Positions 1-7,020 of a stretch of DNA of 14,978 nt are shown one piece after another. Position 1 is the stretch's first letter, and every line of letters begins with the position of its first letter. Made by a program: the position numbers and the translations under genes. This DNA is from Gorillibacterium sp. (GTDB taxonomy: Bacteria > Bacillota > Bacilli > Paenibacillales > NBRC-103111), in contig JACMJI010000136.1 in the NCBI GenBank assembly GCA_014380705.1, positions 1-14,978 of the forward strand, written 5' to 3'. A model generated the notes under the pieces. The model ran no database searches. It was not told the origin of the DNA and saw only the letters and a list, made by a program, of their open reading frames with translations.

Positions 1-27
1 AAGGAGGGTCAGGATTCGTCTTGTTTA

Positions 28-52
28 AAAATGGAGTAGAATCCTCCATTTT
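28..52. terminator. Bidirectional hairpin terminator downstream of splB
   Basis: A 9-bp perfect stem (28-36 with 44-52, AAAATGGAG against CTCCATTTT) encloses a 7-nt loop. Read on the minus strand, the stem runs into a T-rich tail (TTTTTAAAC), as expected for an intrinsic terminator of splB, which stops at 166. Read on the plus strand it ends TTTTGT, so it could also stop transcription entering from the left. It lies about 115 nt beyond the splB stop, further than usual, with the nested palindrome at 65-136 in between. Confidence 0.6.
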
Positions 53-64
53 GTACAACAATAT

Positions 65-136
65 ACACGCGCTATGTTTCTAAACCTAGAAATCCTGTTT
101 CGCACAGGATTTCAAGGCTAGTTTGAGGCTGCGTGT
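65..136. repeat. Nested imperfect palindrome, three stacked stems
   Basis: Three inverted-repeat pairs are nested around one centre. The inner stem is 10 bp and perfect (GAAATCCTGT 89-98 with ACAGGATTTC 104-113, 5-nt loop). A middle stem pairs AAACCTA (82-88) with TAGTTT and neighbours (119-124), with C86 bulged. An outer stem pairs ACACGC (65-70) with GCGTGT (131-136). The element lies between the splB stop and its probable terminator. It has no T-tract. It could be a structured RNA 3' end, a relict mobile-element end or a recombination site; nothing seen here decides. Confidence 0.55.
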
Positions 137-165
137 TAAGTTACGAATGGTTTCAAATTGGATAC

Positions 166-1236
166 TTAAGTAAAATACTCAATTGTAGACGCGGGAAATA
201 TTTCGCTTATATGCGTATAGAAGAAATCCTTTAGAAGTCCCGCCTGTTCATCGGGATAAACATATTTACCTTGACCCCAACGCCCCCACTTGTATTTGCG
301 GGTTTCTTCTTCCATCTCCAGCTTGGTTTTGGGGTAACGCTTGAGAATAACGGCTTTAGCTGTTTTAGTATACCGATGTTGAATAAGTTCAAAAGTAAGG
401 GACGGCCACACTTCCTTGGGGATGGTATGGCTTAATTTTTCCAATAATTCATAATAGCCATCCTGCCAGCCCTCGTACCAGATGATTGGAGCGATAATAA
501 AGCCTAGTGGATAGCCAGCGGAAGCGATTTTGCCAGCCGCCTCTATGCGTTCGTGAAATTTAGATGTTCCGGGCTCGAAATTTTTAATCACGTAATCGGA
601 ATTAACACTAAAACGAATCCGCGTGTTATTGTTATGCCGAAGCTTGAGCAATGGCTCAACATGATTGAATTTTGTAACAAAGCGCAACCTGCCATATTCT
701 TGGTCGGCCATAAATTCGATCAACTCGGCAAGTGAACCTGTAATATGTTCTAAGCCTACAGGGTCGGAGGTGCAGGCTGCTTCAAATCGCGTTATTTCCG
801 GTTTCCGCTCATCAATATAGGTCCTCGCCATCTCCATAATATCGTCGGTGTTCACATAGACCCGGATATATGGTTTTGCACCAAGTGTTGTCTGTAGGTA
901 ACAATAATGGCAGTGAGCCATACAACCTGTCGCGATGGGAATTGCATATTCAGCGGACGGCTTGCAAGTATCAAATTTCAAGGTTTTACGAATCCCGACT
1001 ACAAGCGTGCGCTTGGCAATTCGATATTTGGCCAATTCACTATCTCCTGGCAGATCGGTAATTCGATTATGAGATGTGGTCATACTAATGGGGAGTCCCT
1101 TGGCATTTGCCCAGGCAAGGATCTTTTGACCCTTCGGGTACAGCAGGGCATCGGGTTCAAAATAGACAAGCTCAGGGATGAAAACCCCTGTCTCAATAGA
1201 TGCTCGTACAAGTGTTGGTGTTGTTGTAGTTGTCAC
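166..1236 (-). CDS. splB: Spore photoproduct lyase SplB
   Basis: Radical-SAM enzyme that reverses the spore photoproduct (a thymine dimer formed by UV in spore DNA) back to two thymines during germination. The 356-residue product matches recalled B. subtilis SplB (342 aa) almost throughout, including the same C-terminal IEYFT. The CxxxCxxC iron-sulfur motif is present at C105, C109 and C112. The cysteine that serves as catalytic hydrogen donor is present at C155 in FEAACTSDP. I place the start at GTG 1236-1234 because AAGGAGG (1245-1251) lies 8 nt upstream. The reading frame stays open to GTG 1329 (387 aa), but that codon has no ribosome binding site, directly follows a stop, and its first 31 residues have no counterpart in the family. 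It is monocistronic and divergent from mntR; no splA-like gene is seen. Forespore (sigma-G) expression is expected from the family, but I see no clear promoter. Confidence 0.95.
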   Translation of the reverse strand: MTTTTTPTLVRASIETGVFIPELVYFEPDALLYPKGQKILAWANAKGLPISMTTSHNRITDLPGDSELAKYRIAKRTLVVGIRKTLKFDTCKPSAEYAIPIATGCMAHCHYCYLQTTLGAKPYIRVYVNTDDIMEMARTYIDERKPEITRFEAACTSDPVGLEHITGSLAELIEFMADQEYGRLRFVTKFNHVEPLLKLRHNNNTRIRFSVNSDYVIKNFEPGTSKFHERIEAAGKIASAGYPLGFIIAPIIWYEGWQDGYYELLEKLSHTIPKEVWPSLTFELIQHRYTKTAKAVILKRYPKTKLEMEEETRKYKWGRWGQGKYVYPDEQAGLLKDFFYTHISEIFPASTIEYFT

Positions 1237-1323
1237 GTATGAGGCCTCCTTAACAATTTTCCTAAGGTTAGTTTGCTCATTCTCCTGTTCTGCAAAGCTT
1301 GGAAAATGGGGCCAAAAGTGGTC

Positions 1324-1352
1324 TTGCACTCATGAGCGGTTTCTTTTAAAAT
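1324..1352 (+). promoter_or_regulatory. Sigma-A promoter of mntR
   Basis: A -35 box TTGCAC (1324-1329) and a -10 box TAAAAT (1347-1352) are separated by exactly 17 nt. The mntR ribosome binding site AAAGGAGG follows at 1370-1377. The promoter lies in the roughly 150-nt gap between the divergent splB and mntR starts. Confidence 0.65.
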
Positions 1353-1383
1353 TGAATAGGTAGTAAACAAAGGAGGAAATTGC

Positions 1384-1812
1384 ATGTCCGCAACACCAAG
1401 TATGGAGGATTATTTAGAACGCATTTATAAATTAATAGATGAAAAGGGCTATGCTCGTGTCTCTGATATAGCAGAAGGCTTGGAAGTACATCCTTCATCC
1501 GTCACCAAGATGATCCAGAAGCTGGATAAGGATCATTATTTGGTGTATGAGAAATACCGTGGTCTTGACCTCACTCCGAAGGGAAAGAAGATGGGGAAAC
1601 GTCTGATGGATCGCCACCTTCTGCTGGAAACCTTCTTAGCGATGATTGGGGTACGCCCAGAGAATATTTACAAAGATGTAGAAGGAATCGAGCATCACTT
1701 AAGCTGGGATTCCATAACCTGCATTGAATCTATGGTGGAGTATTTCCGTAATGAGCCTGAAAAACTGGAAGATATGCTGCGGCTGCGGAGTCACCTCAAT
1801 TCCGAAGGTTAA
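1384..1812 (+). CDS. mntR: Manganese-responsive regulator MntR (DtxR family)
   Basis: Homodimeric DNA-binding repressor that senses Mn2+ and shuts off manganese uptake genes. The 142-aa length equals that of B. subtilis MntR. An N-terminal winged helix-turn-helix (about residues 20-65, with [16 protein letters not shown] as the recognition region) precedes the metal-binding dimerisation domain. All six residues known as metal ligands in B. subtilis MntR are conserved with an offset of one: D9, E12, H78, E100, E103 and H104. This supports a manganese sensor rather than an iron-sensing DtxR/IdeR, as does the lack of the C-terminal SH3 domain. The ATG at 1384 follows AAAGGAGG by 6 nt. The gene is a single transcription unit between its promoter and the terminator at 1838-1860. 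No transporter gene is adjacent. Confidence 0.95.
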   Translation: MSATPSMEDYLERIYKLIDEKGYARVSDIAEGLEVHPSSVTKMIQKLDKDHYLVYEKYRGLDLTPKGKKMGKRLMDRHLLLETFLAMIGVRPENIYKDVEGIEHHLSWDSITCIESMVEYFRNEPEKLEDMLRLRSHLNSEG

Positions 1813-1837
1813 TATGTACGTACATAGCACTAGCCGG

Positions 1838-1860
1838 AGCTCCCAGATAGGGAGCTTTTT
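1838..1860 (+). terminator. Intrinsic terminator of mntR
   Basis: A 7-bp stem AGCTCCC (1838-1844) with GGGAGCT (1850-1856) around a 5-nt loop is followed by a T run. It begins 26 nt after the mntR stop and separates mntR from the phospholipase gene. Confidence 0.85.
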
Positions 1861-1866
1861 GACTCT

Positions 1867-1902
1867 ATCAGAATGTATAAAATATTATATGTTCATTCTG
1901 AT
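1867..1902. repeat. AT-loop hairpin at the edge of the upstream 66-bp repeat
   Basis: ATCAGAATG (1867-1875) is the exact reverse complement of CATTCTGAT (1894-1902), with an 18-nt, almost purely A/T loop between. The right arm is the outer end of the 66-bp repeat copy. The same nine bases close the downstream copy at 3087-3095, so this is a third occurrence of the repeat tip. Confidence 0.5.
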
Positions 1903-1957
1903 TCCGCATCGGTAAACGCACGGCGCCCAAGGACGCCGACAGGCGTTTATCCTTGTT
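1892..1957. repeat. 66-bp inverted repeat, upstream copy
   Basis: This segment is the reverse complement of 3032-3097 with 59 of 66 positions identical by hand alignment and no gaps. The mismatches cluster in the centre. The copy also has internal symmetry: GTAAACGC (1912-1919) faces GCGTTTAT (1943-1950), and CGGCG/CGCCG pairs lie inside. It resembles short palindromic interspersed repeats (REP- or MITE-like). No transposase is present. It lies between the mntR terminator and the patatin-like gene. Confidence 0.8.
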
Positions 1958-2064
1958 AAGGTAAAGTTTTTTGAAAAGATCCATTTTTTAAGCATGAGGA
2001 CGAACCGACTCTTCATAAGTAACAGTGAATAGCCTGTGCGCTTATTAGAAGGGAAGGATGCGTA

Positions 2065-3042
2065 ATGGAAGTGAATGCTGTCTTCCAAGGTGGAGGCGTC
2101 AAAGGGATTGGTCTTGCCGGGGCTGTATGTGCTGCGCAGCGGAATCAAGTTGTATTTTCCAGACTAGCAGGTACGTCCTCTGGTTCTATTGTCGCGTCCT
2201 TATTAGCGGCTGGTTATACGGGTGAAGAATTAAAGGATATCATCTTAAGTACACCGTTTTCTTACTTTTTAAAAAAATCGGTATTTTTTCATTTAAAATG
2301 GTTGGGACCTGCGACTAGGGTTTATTTTAAGAAGGGGTTATATTCAGGGGAACGATTGGAGCAGTGGATCGCAGGCTTGCTTGCGGCCAAAGGGGTAAGG
2401 ACTTTTGGAGATTTACCGACGGGTAAATTGCAGATTATCGCGTCAGACATAACTCAAGGGAAGCTGATGGTTCTTCCAGGGGATATCGCGAATTACGGGT
2501 TTGATCCCGAGCGATTCTCCGTTGCCAAAGCGATTCGTATGAGCACCTGCATTCCATTCTTCTTTGATCCGGTAATCATTCGCAAACGGTACATGAACGG
2601 CATAAGGAGTGAACCCTTTCGAGATCAGTTCATCTACATTGTGGATGGGGGGTTGCTAAGCAACTTTCCTTTATGGCTGTTTGATAAGGATTCCAAGGAT
2701 CCCAAAAACCCTGTACCTACGCTTGGGTTTCAGCTAGTTGGACGCGTTGAACGGCATTCCCATCGAATTGTAGGTCCTTTATCTATGTTTCGCGCGTTGT
2801 TTGATACGATGATGGATGCCCATGACGAGCGATATATTGACGAGGAGGACGGGTTTCGTACGATAAAGATACCATCCTCCGGCGTTGGCACAACCCAGTT
2901 CAATATCAAACCAGAACAAAGTCTTGAATTGTTTGAGTCAGGTGTTAAAGCGGCTGATAAATTCTTTCGCAAGTTTTCTATTAATCGTTACCAACAGTTA
3001 TATGGAAAATGTGACAATGATATACAGTCAAAACAAGGATAA
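2065..3042 (+). CDS. Patatin-like phospholipase (YqhO-type)
   Basis: Predicted serine acyl hydrolase acting on phospholipids or other acyl esters in the cytoplasm or at the inner membrane face; the physiological substrate is unknown. All three hallmarks of the patatin/RssA family are present in 325 residues: the glycine-rich oxyanion loop QGGGVKGIG (8-16), the nucleophile motif GTSSG (36-40, Ser38), and the second dyad residue in DGG (Asp194). No signal peptide or transmembrane span is seen. The ATG at 2065 follows AAGGGAAGG by about 7 nt. Its place after mntR and near yqhQ matches B. subtilis yqhO, so this is probably the ancestral locus rather than acquired cargo. It is nevertheless bracketed by the 66-bp inverted repeats, and the last three codons (Lys-Gln-Gly) and the TAA stop lie inside the downstream copy. 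No convincing promoter was found in 1958-2064. Confidence 0.9.
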   Translation: MEVNAVFQGGGVKGIGLAGAVCAAQRNQVVFSRLAGTSSGSIVASLLAAGYTGEELKDIILSTPFSYFLKKSVFFHLKWLGPATRVYFKKGLYSGERLEQWIAGLLAAKGVRTFGDLPTGKLQIIASDITQGKLMVLPGDIANYGFDPERFSVAKAIRMSTCIPFFFDPVIIRKRYMNGIRSEPFRDQFIYIVDGGLLSNFPLWLFDKDSKDPKNPVPTLGFQLVGRVERHSHRIVGPLSMFRALFDTMMDAHDERYIDEEDGFRTIKIPSSGVGTTQFNIKPEQSLELFESGVKAADKFFRKFSINRYQQLYGKCDNDIQSKQG

Positions 3043-3097
3043 ACGCCTATCGGTGTCCTGTAGGGCCGTGCGTTTACCGATGTGGAATCAGAATGAA
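3032..3097. repeat. 66-bp inverted repeat, downstream copy
   Basis: Reverse-complement partner of 1892-1957 (59/66 identical). It starts inside the phospholipase gene and includes its stop codon (3040-3042). Its central stem is more degraded than that of the upstream copy, while both outer arms (AACAAGGATAAACGCC and GGAATCAGAATGAA) are intact or nearly so. No target-site duplication is evident when the bases flanking the 1206-bp bracketed unit are compared. Confidence 0.8.
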
Positions 3098-3139
3098 TTT
3101 GGGACCCCAACAAGGCAAGAAGGGGTGCATCGATAAGAA

Positions 3140-3172
3140 AACGCTCCTCAGGCTAATGCCGAAAGGAGCGTT
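3140..3172. terminator. Terminator between converging phospholipase and yqhP-like genes
   Basis: A 9-bp perfect stem AACGCTCCT (3140-3148) with AGGAGCGTT (3164-3172) carries an inner GGC/GCC stem with a TAAT loop. On the minus strand the stem is followed by TTCTTATC, the better tail, so it mainly closes the yqhQ-yqhP transcript. On the plus strand the tail CCTTATAT is weaker but may still stop the phospholipase transcript. Confidence 0.8.
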
Positions 3173-3201
3173 CCTTATATCTGAGAGAAGGTTCAGTATT
3201 A

Positions 3202-3459
3202 TTAATGAAACTTGGGTTTATCATCTGAAATATCCTTGGACCCATTAATTACGCGAAAAGGTACGGTCTTGCTCTTCTTTTTCGGCGCTGCATACCGGGG
3301 CGTGTATTGTTTGCGTTTCTTTTCGGACAGGTAGTAATTATAGCCGATGACCCCGCCAATAACCAGCACCGGGATTACAACATTAGAGAGGTTCCTTAAC
3401 ATACCGATCAACATTAAGCTGAGGATCATGTAACTGCTTGTGCTGAACCGTCTAATCAC
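3202..3459 (-). CDS. Small membrane protein, YqhP-like (SA1362 family candidate)
   Basis: An 85-residue protein with a mostly hydrophobic N-terminal half (one or two membrane spans, about residues 9-42) and a basic cytoplasmic tail rich in Lys, ending in a short polar segment (VPFRVINGSKD region). Function unknown. The GTG start at 3459 is well supported: AAAGGAGG (3467-3474) sits 7 nt upstream. It follows the DUF1385 gene by 46 nt on the same strand and probably shares its transcript. The position corresponds to yqhP in B. subtilis, and the architecture fits that group, but it is shorter than I recall for B. subtilis YqhP, so family membership rests mainly on synteny. Confidence 0.75.
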   Translation of the reverse strand: MIRRFSTSSYMILSLMLIGMLRNLSNVVIPVLVIGGVIGYNYYLSEKKRKQYTPRYAAPKKKSKTVPFRVINGSKDISDDKPKFH

Positions 3460-3505
3460 TGTATTTCCTCCTTTGGATAAAGATCAAACAACAGATAAGA
3501 AGAAC

Positions 3506-4438
3506 TTAGTTAACTGCAGTCAATTGGGCATCCAATTCACGCATCCGGTTAAAGGAAGCAATGGAAACCTCAACCATGGAGTCTTCAGGTTCTTTTGTTG
3601 TCAGCTTTTGCAGCCAGAGTCCAGGATATCCAAGATAGCGTAATATCGGCTTATCACGTAATGCGTTAGTGATTCGTAATGCTTCATAAGAAACGCCAAT
3701 CACGACAGGAATAAGCGTAATGCGCTGAACCATCCGTTCGATAATGCCATCATAGTGGAAAAAGGAGTAAATAATAACCCCAATGATGACGGTTAAGATA
3801 ATAAAGCTGCTCCCGCAACGGTAATGAAGACGGCTGTACTTCTGAACGTTAGGTACGGTGAGCTCAACACCAGCTTCATAAGCACTGATTACCTTGTGCT
3901 CTGCGCCATGGTATTGAAACAACCGCTTGATCGGAGGGGTTAGTCCGAGAAAATAAATATAAGCAAGTAAAAAAACAATTTTTATTACTCCTTCGATCAG
4001 GTTATGAATAATCCCGTTAGTAAAGAGTCCACTAAAAATAAATTGCTCGAGGAACATCGGCACCAACGTAAAGATAAGCTTACCCATCAGGAATGACAGA
4101 ATACCAACGACAGCCACACCGAGGACGAGACCAGAACGTTCAAGAAGTGAAGGCTTCTGCTCTACCGCAGGTGCCTCGCCTTCCTCTTCAGCAAAAATCT
4201 CTGCAGAGAAGTTTAGATGCTTGGCGCCTTTTGCGGAAGATTCAAGTATAGCAACCATACCCCTGAGAAAAGGAATCTTCTTTAGAGTGCGGACCCAAGG
4301 AATATCGGTTCGGGGAACCTCTAGAAAAGCGATCTCGGCGTCTTTTCTACGTACTGCAGTAACATGCACGTTTTTGCCGGCGAACATGACACCCTCCAAA
4401 ACCGCCTGTCCTCCGTAAACACTATTGTTTTGTGACAA
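3506..4438 (-). CDS. yqhQ: DUF1385 multipass membrane protein YqhQ
   Basis: A membrane protein of unknown function that matches recalled B. subtilis YqhQ over its whole length. Diagnostic stretches include VYGGQAVLEGVMF at the N-terminus, KKIPFLRG, KHLNFS, FQYHGAEHKVI, SRLHYRCGSSFI and the C-terminal LGYPGLWLQ-LTTKEP. About four to five membrane segments lie in the middle and C-terminal parts. The HGAEHK and YRCGSS motifs are strongly conserved and may be a metal or catalytic site (inference). I choose TTG 4438-4436 (310 aa): it is preceded by GAGGTG and begins just before the conserved YGGQAV block, as in B. subtilis. The frame is open upstream to ATG 4477 and 4486, but those add 13-16 residues without family support or a good ribosome binding site. 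First gene of a two-gene minus-strand unit. Confidence 0.9.
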   Translation of the reverse strand: MSQNNSVYGGQAVLEGVMFAGKNVHVTAVRRKDAEIAFLEVPRTDIPWVRTLKKIPFLRGMVAILESSAKGAKHLNFSAEIFAEEEGEAPAVEQKPSLLERSGLVLGVAVVGILSFLMGKLIFTLVPMFLEQFIFSGLFTNGIIHNLIEGVIKIVFLLAYIYFLGLTPPIKRLFQYHGAEHKVISAYEAGVELTVPNVQKYSRLHYRCGSSFIILTVIIGVIIYSFFHYDGIIERMVQRITLIPVVIGVSYEALRITNALRDKPILRYLGYPGLWLQKLTTKEPEDSMVEVSIASFNRMRELDAQLTAVN

Positions 4439-4546
4439 CCTTCTCACCTCTCCGATTAAGAATAGCTTTATTCTCATTGTAACCATTTCCGGTTACCTTC
4501 GCTACTTGTATTGTTAGATATCCCTTCACTATATAGGAAAAAAAAG

Positions 4547-4576
4547 TTCTCAATTGTGTGTTTTATGTGGTAAAAT
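4547..4576 (+). promoter_or_regulatory. Putative promoter of aroQ, extended -10
   Basis: TGGTAAAAT (4568-4576) is an extended -10 element. TTCTCA at 4547-4552 is a weak -35 box with an 18-nt spacer. It lies 38 nt ahead of the aroQ start, in the gap between the divergent yqhQ and aroQ genes. Confidence 0.5.
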
Positions 4577-4614
4577 GTCAAAGTTATCTGAGAAAAGGGC
4601 TTTGGAGGGACGAT

Positions 4615-5076
4615 ATGCTAAAGATTCTGGTTCTGCACGGGCCTAACTTGAACCTATTAGGGGTTCGGGAGCCTGGGGTCTATGGTTCCACAACGCTCGC
4701 CGCGATCCATGAAAACTTGTCCCGATTAGCAGTAGAGTATTCCATCGAATTGGAGATATTTCAATCCAATCACGAAGGAGCCCTCATTGATAAGATACAT
4801 GAAGCTTTTGGCATAAAACAGGGCATTCTTATCAATCCGGGAGCTTTAACTCATTACAGCTACGCACTGCGTGATGCGTTATCGTCTGTAGATTTACCCA
4901 CCGTTGAAGTTCATTTGTCTAATATCCACAAGAGGGAAGAGTTCCGCCACCAATCGGTAACCGCTCCTGTTGTGCTCGGGCAAATTTGTGGATTGGGTGC
5001 GTTCGGCTATGAGCTTGGGCTGATGGCACTTCACCGGCATCTTACGGGAAATGGATGTGCGAATAATGACAAATGA
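4615..5076 (+). CDS. aroQ: Type II 3-dehydroquinate dehydratase
   Basis: Catalyses the third step of the shikimate pathway, 3-dehydroquinate to 3-dehydroshikimate, as a cytosolic dodecamer. The 153-residue product fits the type II family (about 145-150 aa). It opens with [18 protein letters not shown], followed by the flexible-lid arginine and catalytic tyrosine (R18 and Y23 in VYGSTT). It also has [14 protein letters not shown] (51-64), NPGALTHYS with N75, and the catalytic histidine H100 in [17 protein letters not shown]. The start is ATG 4615, 5 nt after GGAGGG. The open frame extends upstream to 4558, but that region overlaps the promoter and adds residues foreign to the family. The 3' end overlaps the following peptidase gene, suggesting translational coupling, as for yqhS-yqhT in B. 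subtilis. Confidence 0.97.
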   Translation: MLKILVLHGPNLNLLGVREPGVYGSTTLAAIHENLSRLAVEYSIELEIFQSNHEGALIDKIHEAFGIKQGILINPGALTHYSYALRDALSSVDLPTVEVHLSNIHKREEFRHQSVTAPVVLGQICGLGAFGYELGLMALHRHLTGNGCANNDK

Positions 5077-6136
5077 TCGTTTAAAAAAATTGCGTGACGA
5101 GATGTCACTCCGTAATTTGGAAGCATTACTGATCACAAACCCAATAAATCGCCGCTATATCGCTGGTTTTACTGGAACCTCAGGTTATGTGCTAGTTACT
5201 TCAGATCACGCTTGGTTTTTGACAGACTTTCGTTATATGGATCAGGCTGCGAAACAAGCGGTCGGCTTCGATATCGTGGAGCATCTTCCTAAACCAATGG
5301 AATCCATTAAAGATTTGTTAAATGGTGTTCGGATTGAGAAGGTGGCCTTTGAACAGAACGACCTAACCTATGGTTCTTATCTTGGCTATGCTGCTGATTT
5401 GTCAGGCATAGAGCTAGTCCCTTCTTCAGGACTCGTGGAAAAGCTGCGGATGTACAAAGAGGATGGGGAAATTGTAATTATGCAGGAGGCTGCTGATCTT
5501 GCGGACAAGACATTCTCCCACATTCTTACCTGCCTGAAGCCAGGCATGACTGAGAAGGAAGTCGCGCTGGAGATGGAATTCTTCATGCGTAGGAATGGCG
5601 CCACGTCACCTTCCTTTGAAACGATTATCGCTACCGGTGAACGCTCTGCACTCCCACATGGCGTAGCTAGTGACCGTGTCATTCAGGGTGATGAATTCGT
5701 TAAGATGGATTTCGGAGCTTATTATAATGGTTATTGCTCAGACCTAACCCGTACGGTTGTCCTGGGGAAGCCCACGGACAAACATAAGGAGATTTATCAA
5801 ATTGTCCTTGATGCTCAACTGCACTGCCTTGAAAACCTAAAACCGGGGATGACAGGCCGCGAAGGAGACGCTCTGGCGCGGGATATCATCGTCAAAGCAG
5901 GTTATGGCGATCGTTTCGGTCATGGTACAGGCCATGGTCTTGGTATGGAGATCCATGAGGATCCCCGTTTATCCAAGCTCTGCGAAACCGTTCTTGAGCC
6001 TGGAATGGTTGTTACGGTAGAACCAGGAATTTATCTGCCTGGATTTGGCGGTGTGCGTATTGAGGATGATGTTCTCATTACGGAGAAGGGTATTCGTATC
6101 CTCACCCGTTCAACCAAAGCCTTCTTGACGATTTAA
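5066..6136 (+). CDS. M24 family Xaa-Pro peptidase (YqhT-type)
   Basis: Cytosolic metallopeptidase predicted to remove the residue N-terminal to proline, used in peptide turnover. It has an N-terminal creatinase-like domain (about residues 1-125) and a C-terminal pita-bread domain. Counting from the ATG at 5051, the five metal ligands are D220 and D231 (KMDFGAYY and SDLTRTV), H295 in HGTGHGLG, E324 in TVEPGIY and E338 in VRIEDDV. All are present, so it should be active. Start choice is uncertain: ATG 5051, GTG 5057 and ATG 5066 are in frame and all have weak ribosome binding sites inside aroQ. I prefer 5066 (356 aa) because it aligns best with the recalled B. subtilis YqhT N-terminus and leaves an 11-nt overlap with aroQ. 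It precedes efp, as in B. subtilis. Confidence 0.92.
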   Translation: MTNDRLKKLRDEMSLRNLEALLITNPINRRYIAGFTGTSGYVLVTSDHAWFLTDFRYMDQAAKQAVGFDIVEHLPKPMESIKDLLNGVRIEKVAFEQNDLTYGSYLGYAADLSGIELVPSSGLVEKLRMYKEDGEIVIMQEAADLADKTFSHILTCLKPGMTEKEVALEMEFFMRRNGATSPSFETIIATGERSALPHGVASDRVIQGDEFVKMDFGAYYNGYCSDLTRTVVLGKPTDKHKEIYQIVLDAQLHCLENLKPGMTGREGDALARDIIVKAGYGDRFGHGTGHGLGMEIHEDPRLSKLCETVLEPGMVVTVEPGIYLPGFGGVRIEDDVLITEKGIRILTRSTKAFLTI

Positions 6137-6219
6137 AAGGGTTTGCCTAGCCAAAACACATCGGAAGCCTGAATTTTCAACTCGATTAAAACAACTCCTA
6201 TAGCTTTTTTACATAACAT

Positions 6220-6249
6220 TTGTGTAATGAGCTAAGGATTCGTTATACT
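6220..6249 (+). promoter_or_regulatory. Putative sigma-A promoter of efp
   Basis: TTGTGT (6220-6225) and TATACT (6244-6249) with an 18-nt spacer lie 57 nt before the efp start in the 170-nt gap after the peptidase gene. The rest of that gap shows no gene and no clear terminator. Confidence 0.55.
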
Positions 6250-6306
6250 TCAGTAAGAAATGATTTATTGCAATAGCTAGTCCCCATTTTCAAGGAGGTT
6301 ATTTTA

Positions 6307-6864
6307 GTGATTTCAGTCAACGATTTTAAAACAGGACTTACCATTGAATATGATGGGGATTTGTTCTCCGTCGTGGAGTTTCAACACGTTAAGCCAGGTA
6401 AAGGCGCAGCATTCGTGCGCTCTAAGCTTAAGAACATGCGCAGCGGTAATGTCGTTGAGAAAACATTTCGCGCCGGTGAATCTGTAGCTCGTGCCCACGT
6501 AGAGAACCGCGAAACTCAATACTTGTATGCTGCAGCAAATGAACATACCTTTATGGATACAGAAACGTATGATCAATTCATTCTTGCTACCAAACAGCTG
6601 GAGTGGGAGCTTAAGTTCCTTAAGGAAAACATGAAAGTCAATATTATTAGCTACCAAGGAGAAATTCTAGGTATCAACCTTCCAAACAGCGTTGAGCTGC
6701 GTGTTGCTGAAACGGAGCCAGGCATCAAAGGAAATACAGCTCAAGGTGCTACTAAGAACGCCAAGCTGGAAACGGGACTAGTCGTTCAAGTTCCACTCTT
6801 CATTAATGAAGGGGATATGCTGATCATTGATACACGGGAAGGCAAGTACAGCTCCCGTGCTTAA
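6307..6864 (+). CDS. efp: Translation elongation factor P
   Basis: EF-P binds stalled ribosomes between the P and E sites and stimulates peptide bond formation at polyproline stretches. The 185-residue length and three beta-barrel domains (KOW-like N-terminal, then two OB folds) match the family. The tip loop is [14 protein letters not shown] with Lys32 at the site which in B. subtilis carries the 5-aminopentanol modification, so the Lys-type rather than the Arg-type (EarP) pathway is expected. The C-terminus with [15 protein letters not shown] is canonical. The GTG at 6307 is preceded by AAGGAGG with an 8-nt spacer. It appears monocistronic, with its own promoter and a terminator at 6901-6935. 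Confidence 0.97.
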   Translation: MISVNDFKTGLTIEYDGDLFSVVEFQHVKPGKGAAFVRSKLKNMRSGNVVEKTFRAGESVARAHVENRETQYLYAAANEHTFMDTETYDQFILATKQLEWELKFLKENMKVNIISYQGEILGINLPNSVELRVAETEPGIKGNTAQGATKNAKLETGLVVQVPLFINEGDMLIIDTREGKYSSRA

Positions 6865-6900
6865 TATTCTTTAACTCTAGACCTTTGTTGCCAGAAGCTG

Positions 6901-6935
6901 AGGATTTGACGCTATGGTTAGCGCCAAATCCTTTG
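6901..6935 (+). terminator. Terminator of efp
   Basis: A long hairpin pairs 6901-6914 with 6919-6932 (13 bp, one A/C mismatch) around a TGGT loop. The tail TTGTCTG is only moderately T-rich, so some read-through into lysC is possible. Confidence 0.75.
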
Positions 6936-6949
6936 TCTGTATCAGAATC

Positions 6950-6981
6950 CTTTACTGCCGTAATGCGGCATTCTTGTAAAG
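6950..6981 (+). other. Bulged hairpin in the lysC leader
   Basis: CTTTACTGCCG (6950-6960) pairs with CGGCA (6966-6970) and, after a 5-nt bulge, with GTAAAG (6976-6981), giving an 11-bp stem with loop TAATG. It lies 23 nt before the lysC ribosome binding site. It is far too small for the lysine riboswitch and no T-tract follows, so its role, if any, is unknown. Confidence 0.45.
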
Positions 6982-7020
6982 AATAGTATGGCATCCTTAT
7001 CGAGAAGGAGTGTGACTAGA

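Noticed and set aside
13..80. Short TTG-started frame after AAGGAGGG at the left edge
   Set aside because: About 20 codons, spacer too long, runs through the terminator hairpin and resembles nothing known.
870..1242. Plus-strand open frames opposite splB
   Set aside because: Shadows of a strongly supported gene, with no ribosome binding site and no recognisable product.
1237..1329. 31-codon N-terminal extension of splB from GTG 1329
   Set aside because: No ribosome binding site, no family counterpart, and the internal GTG at 1236 has a perfect AAGGAGG.
1253..1330. Sigma-G promoter for splB
   Set aside because: Fragments resembling a -10 (CAAACTA) exist, but no -35 at the right distance fits the consensus.
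4459..4497. Small hairpins (AGAATA/TATTCT and GTAACC/GGTTAC) in the yqhQ leader
   Set aside because: Six-bp stems with no T-tract or context; within chance expectation.
6865..7020. Lysine riboswitch or T-box before lysC
   Set aside because: The gap is about 155 nt and largely taken by the efp terminator and a small stem; no T-box motif or lysine aptamer core is visible.
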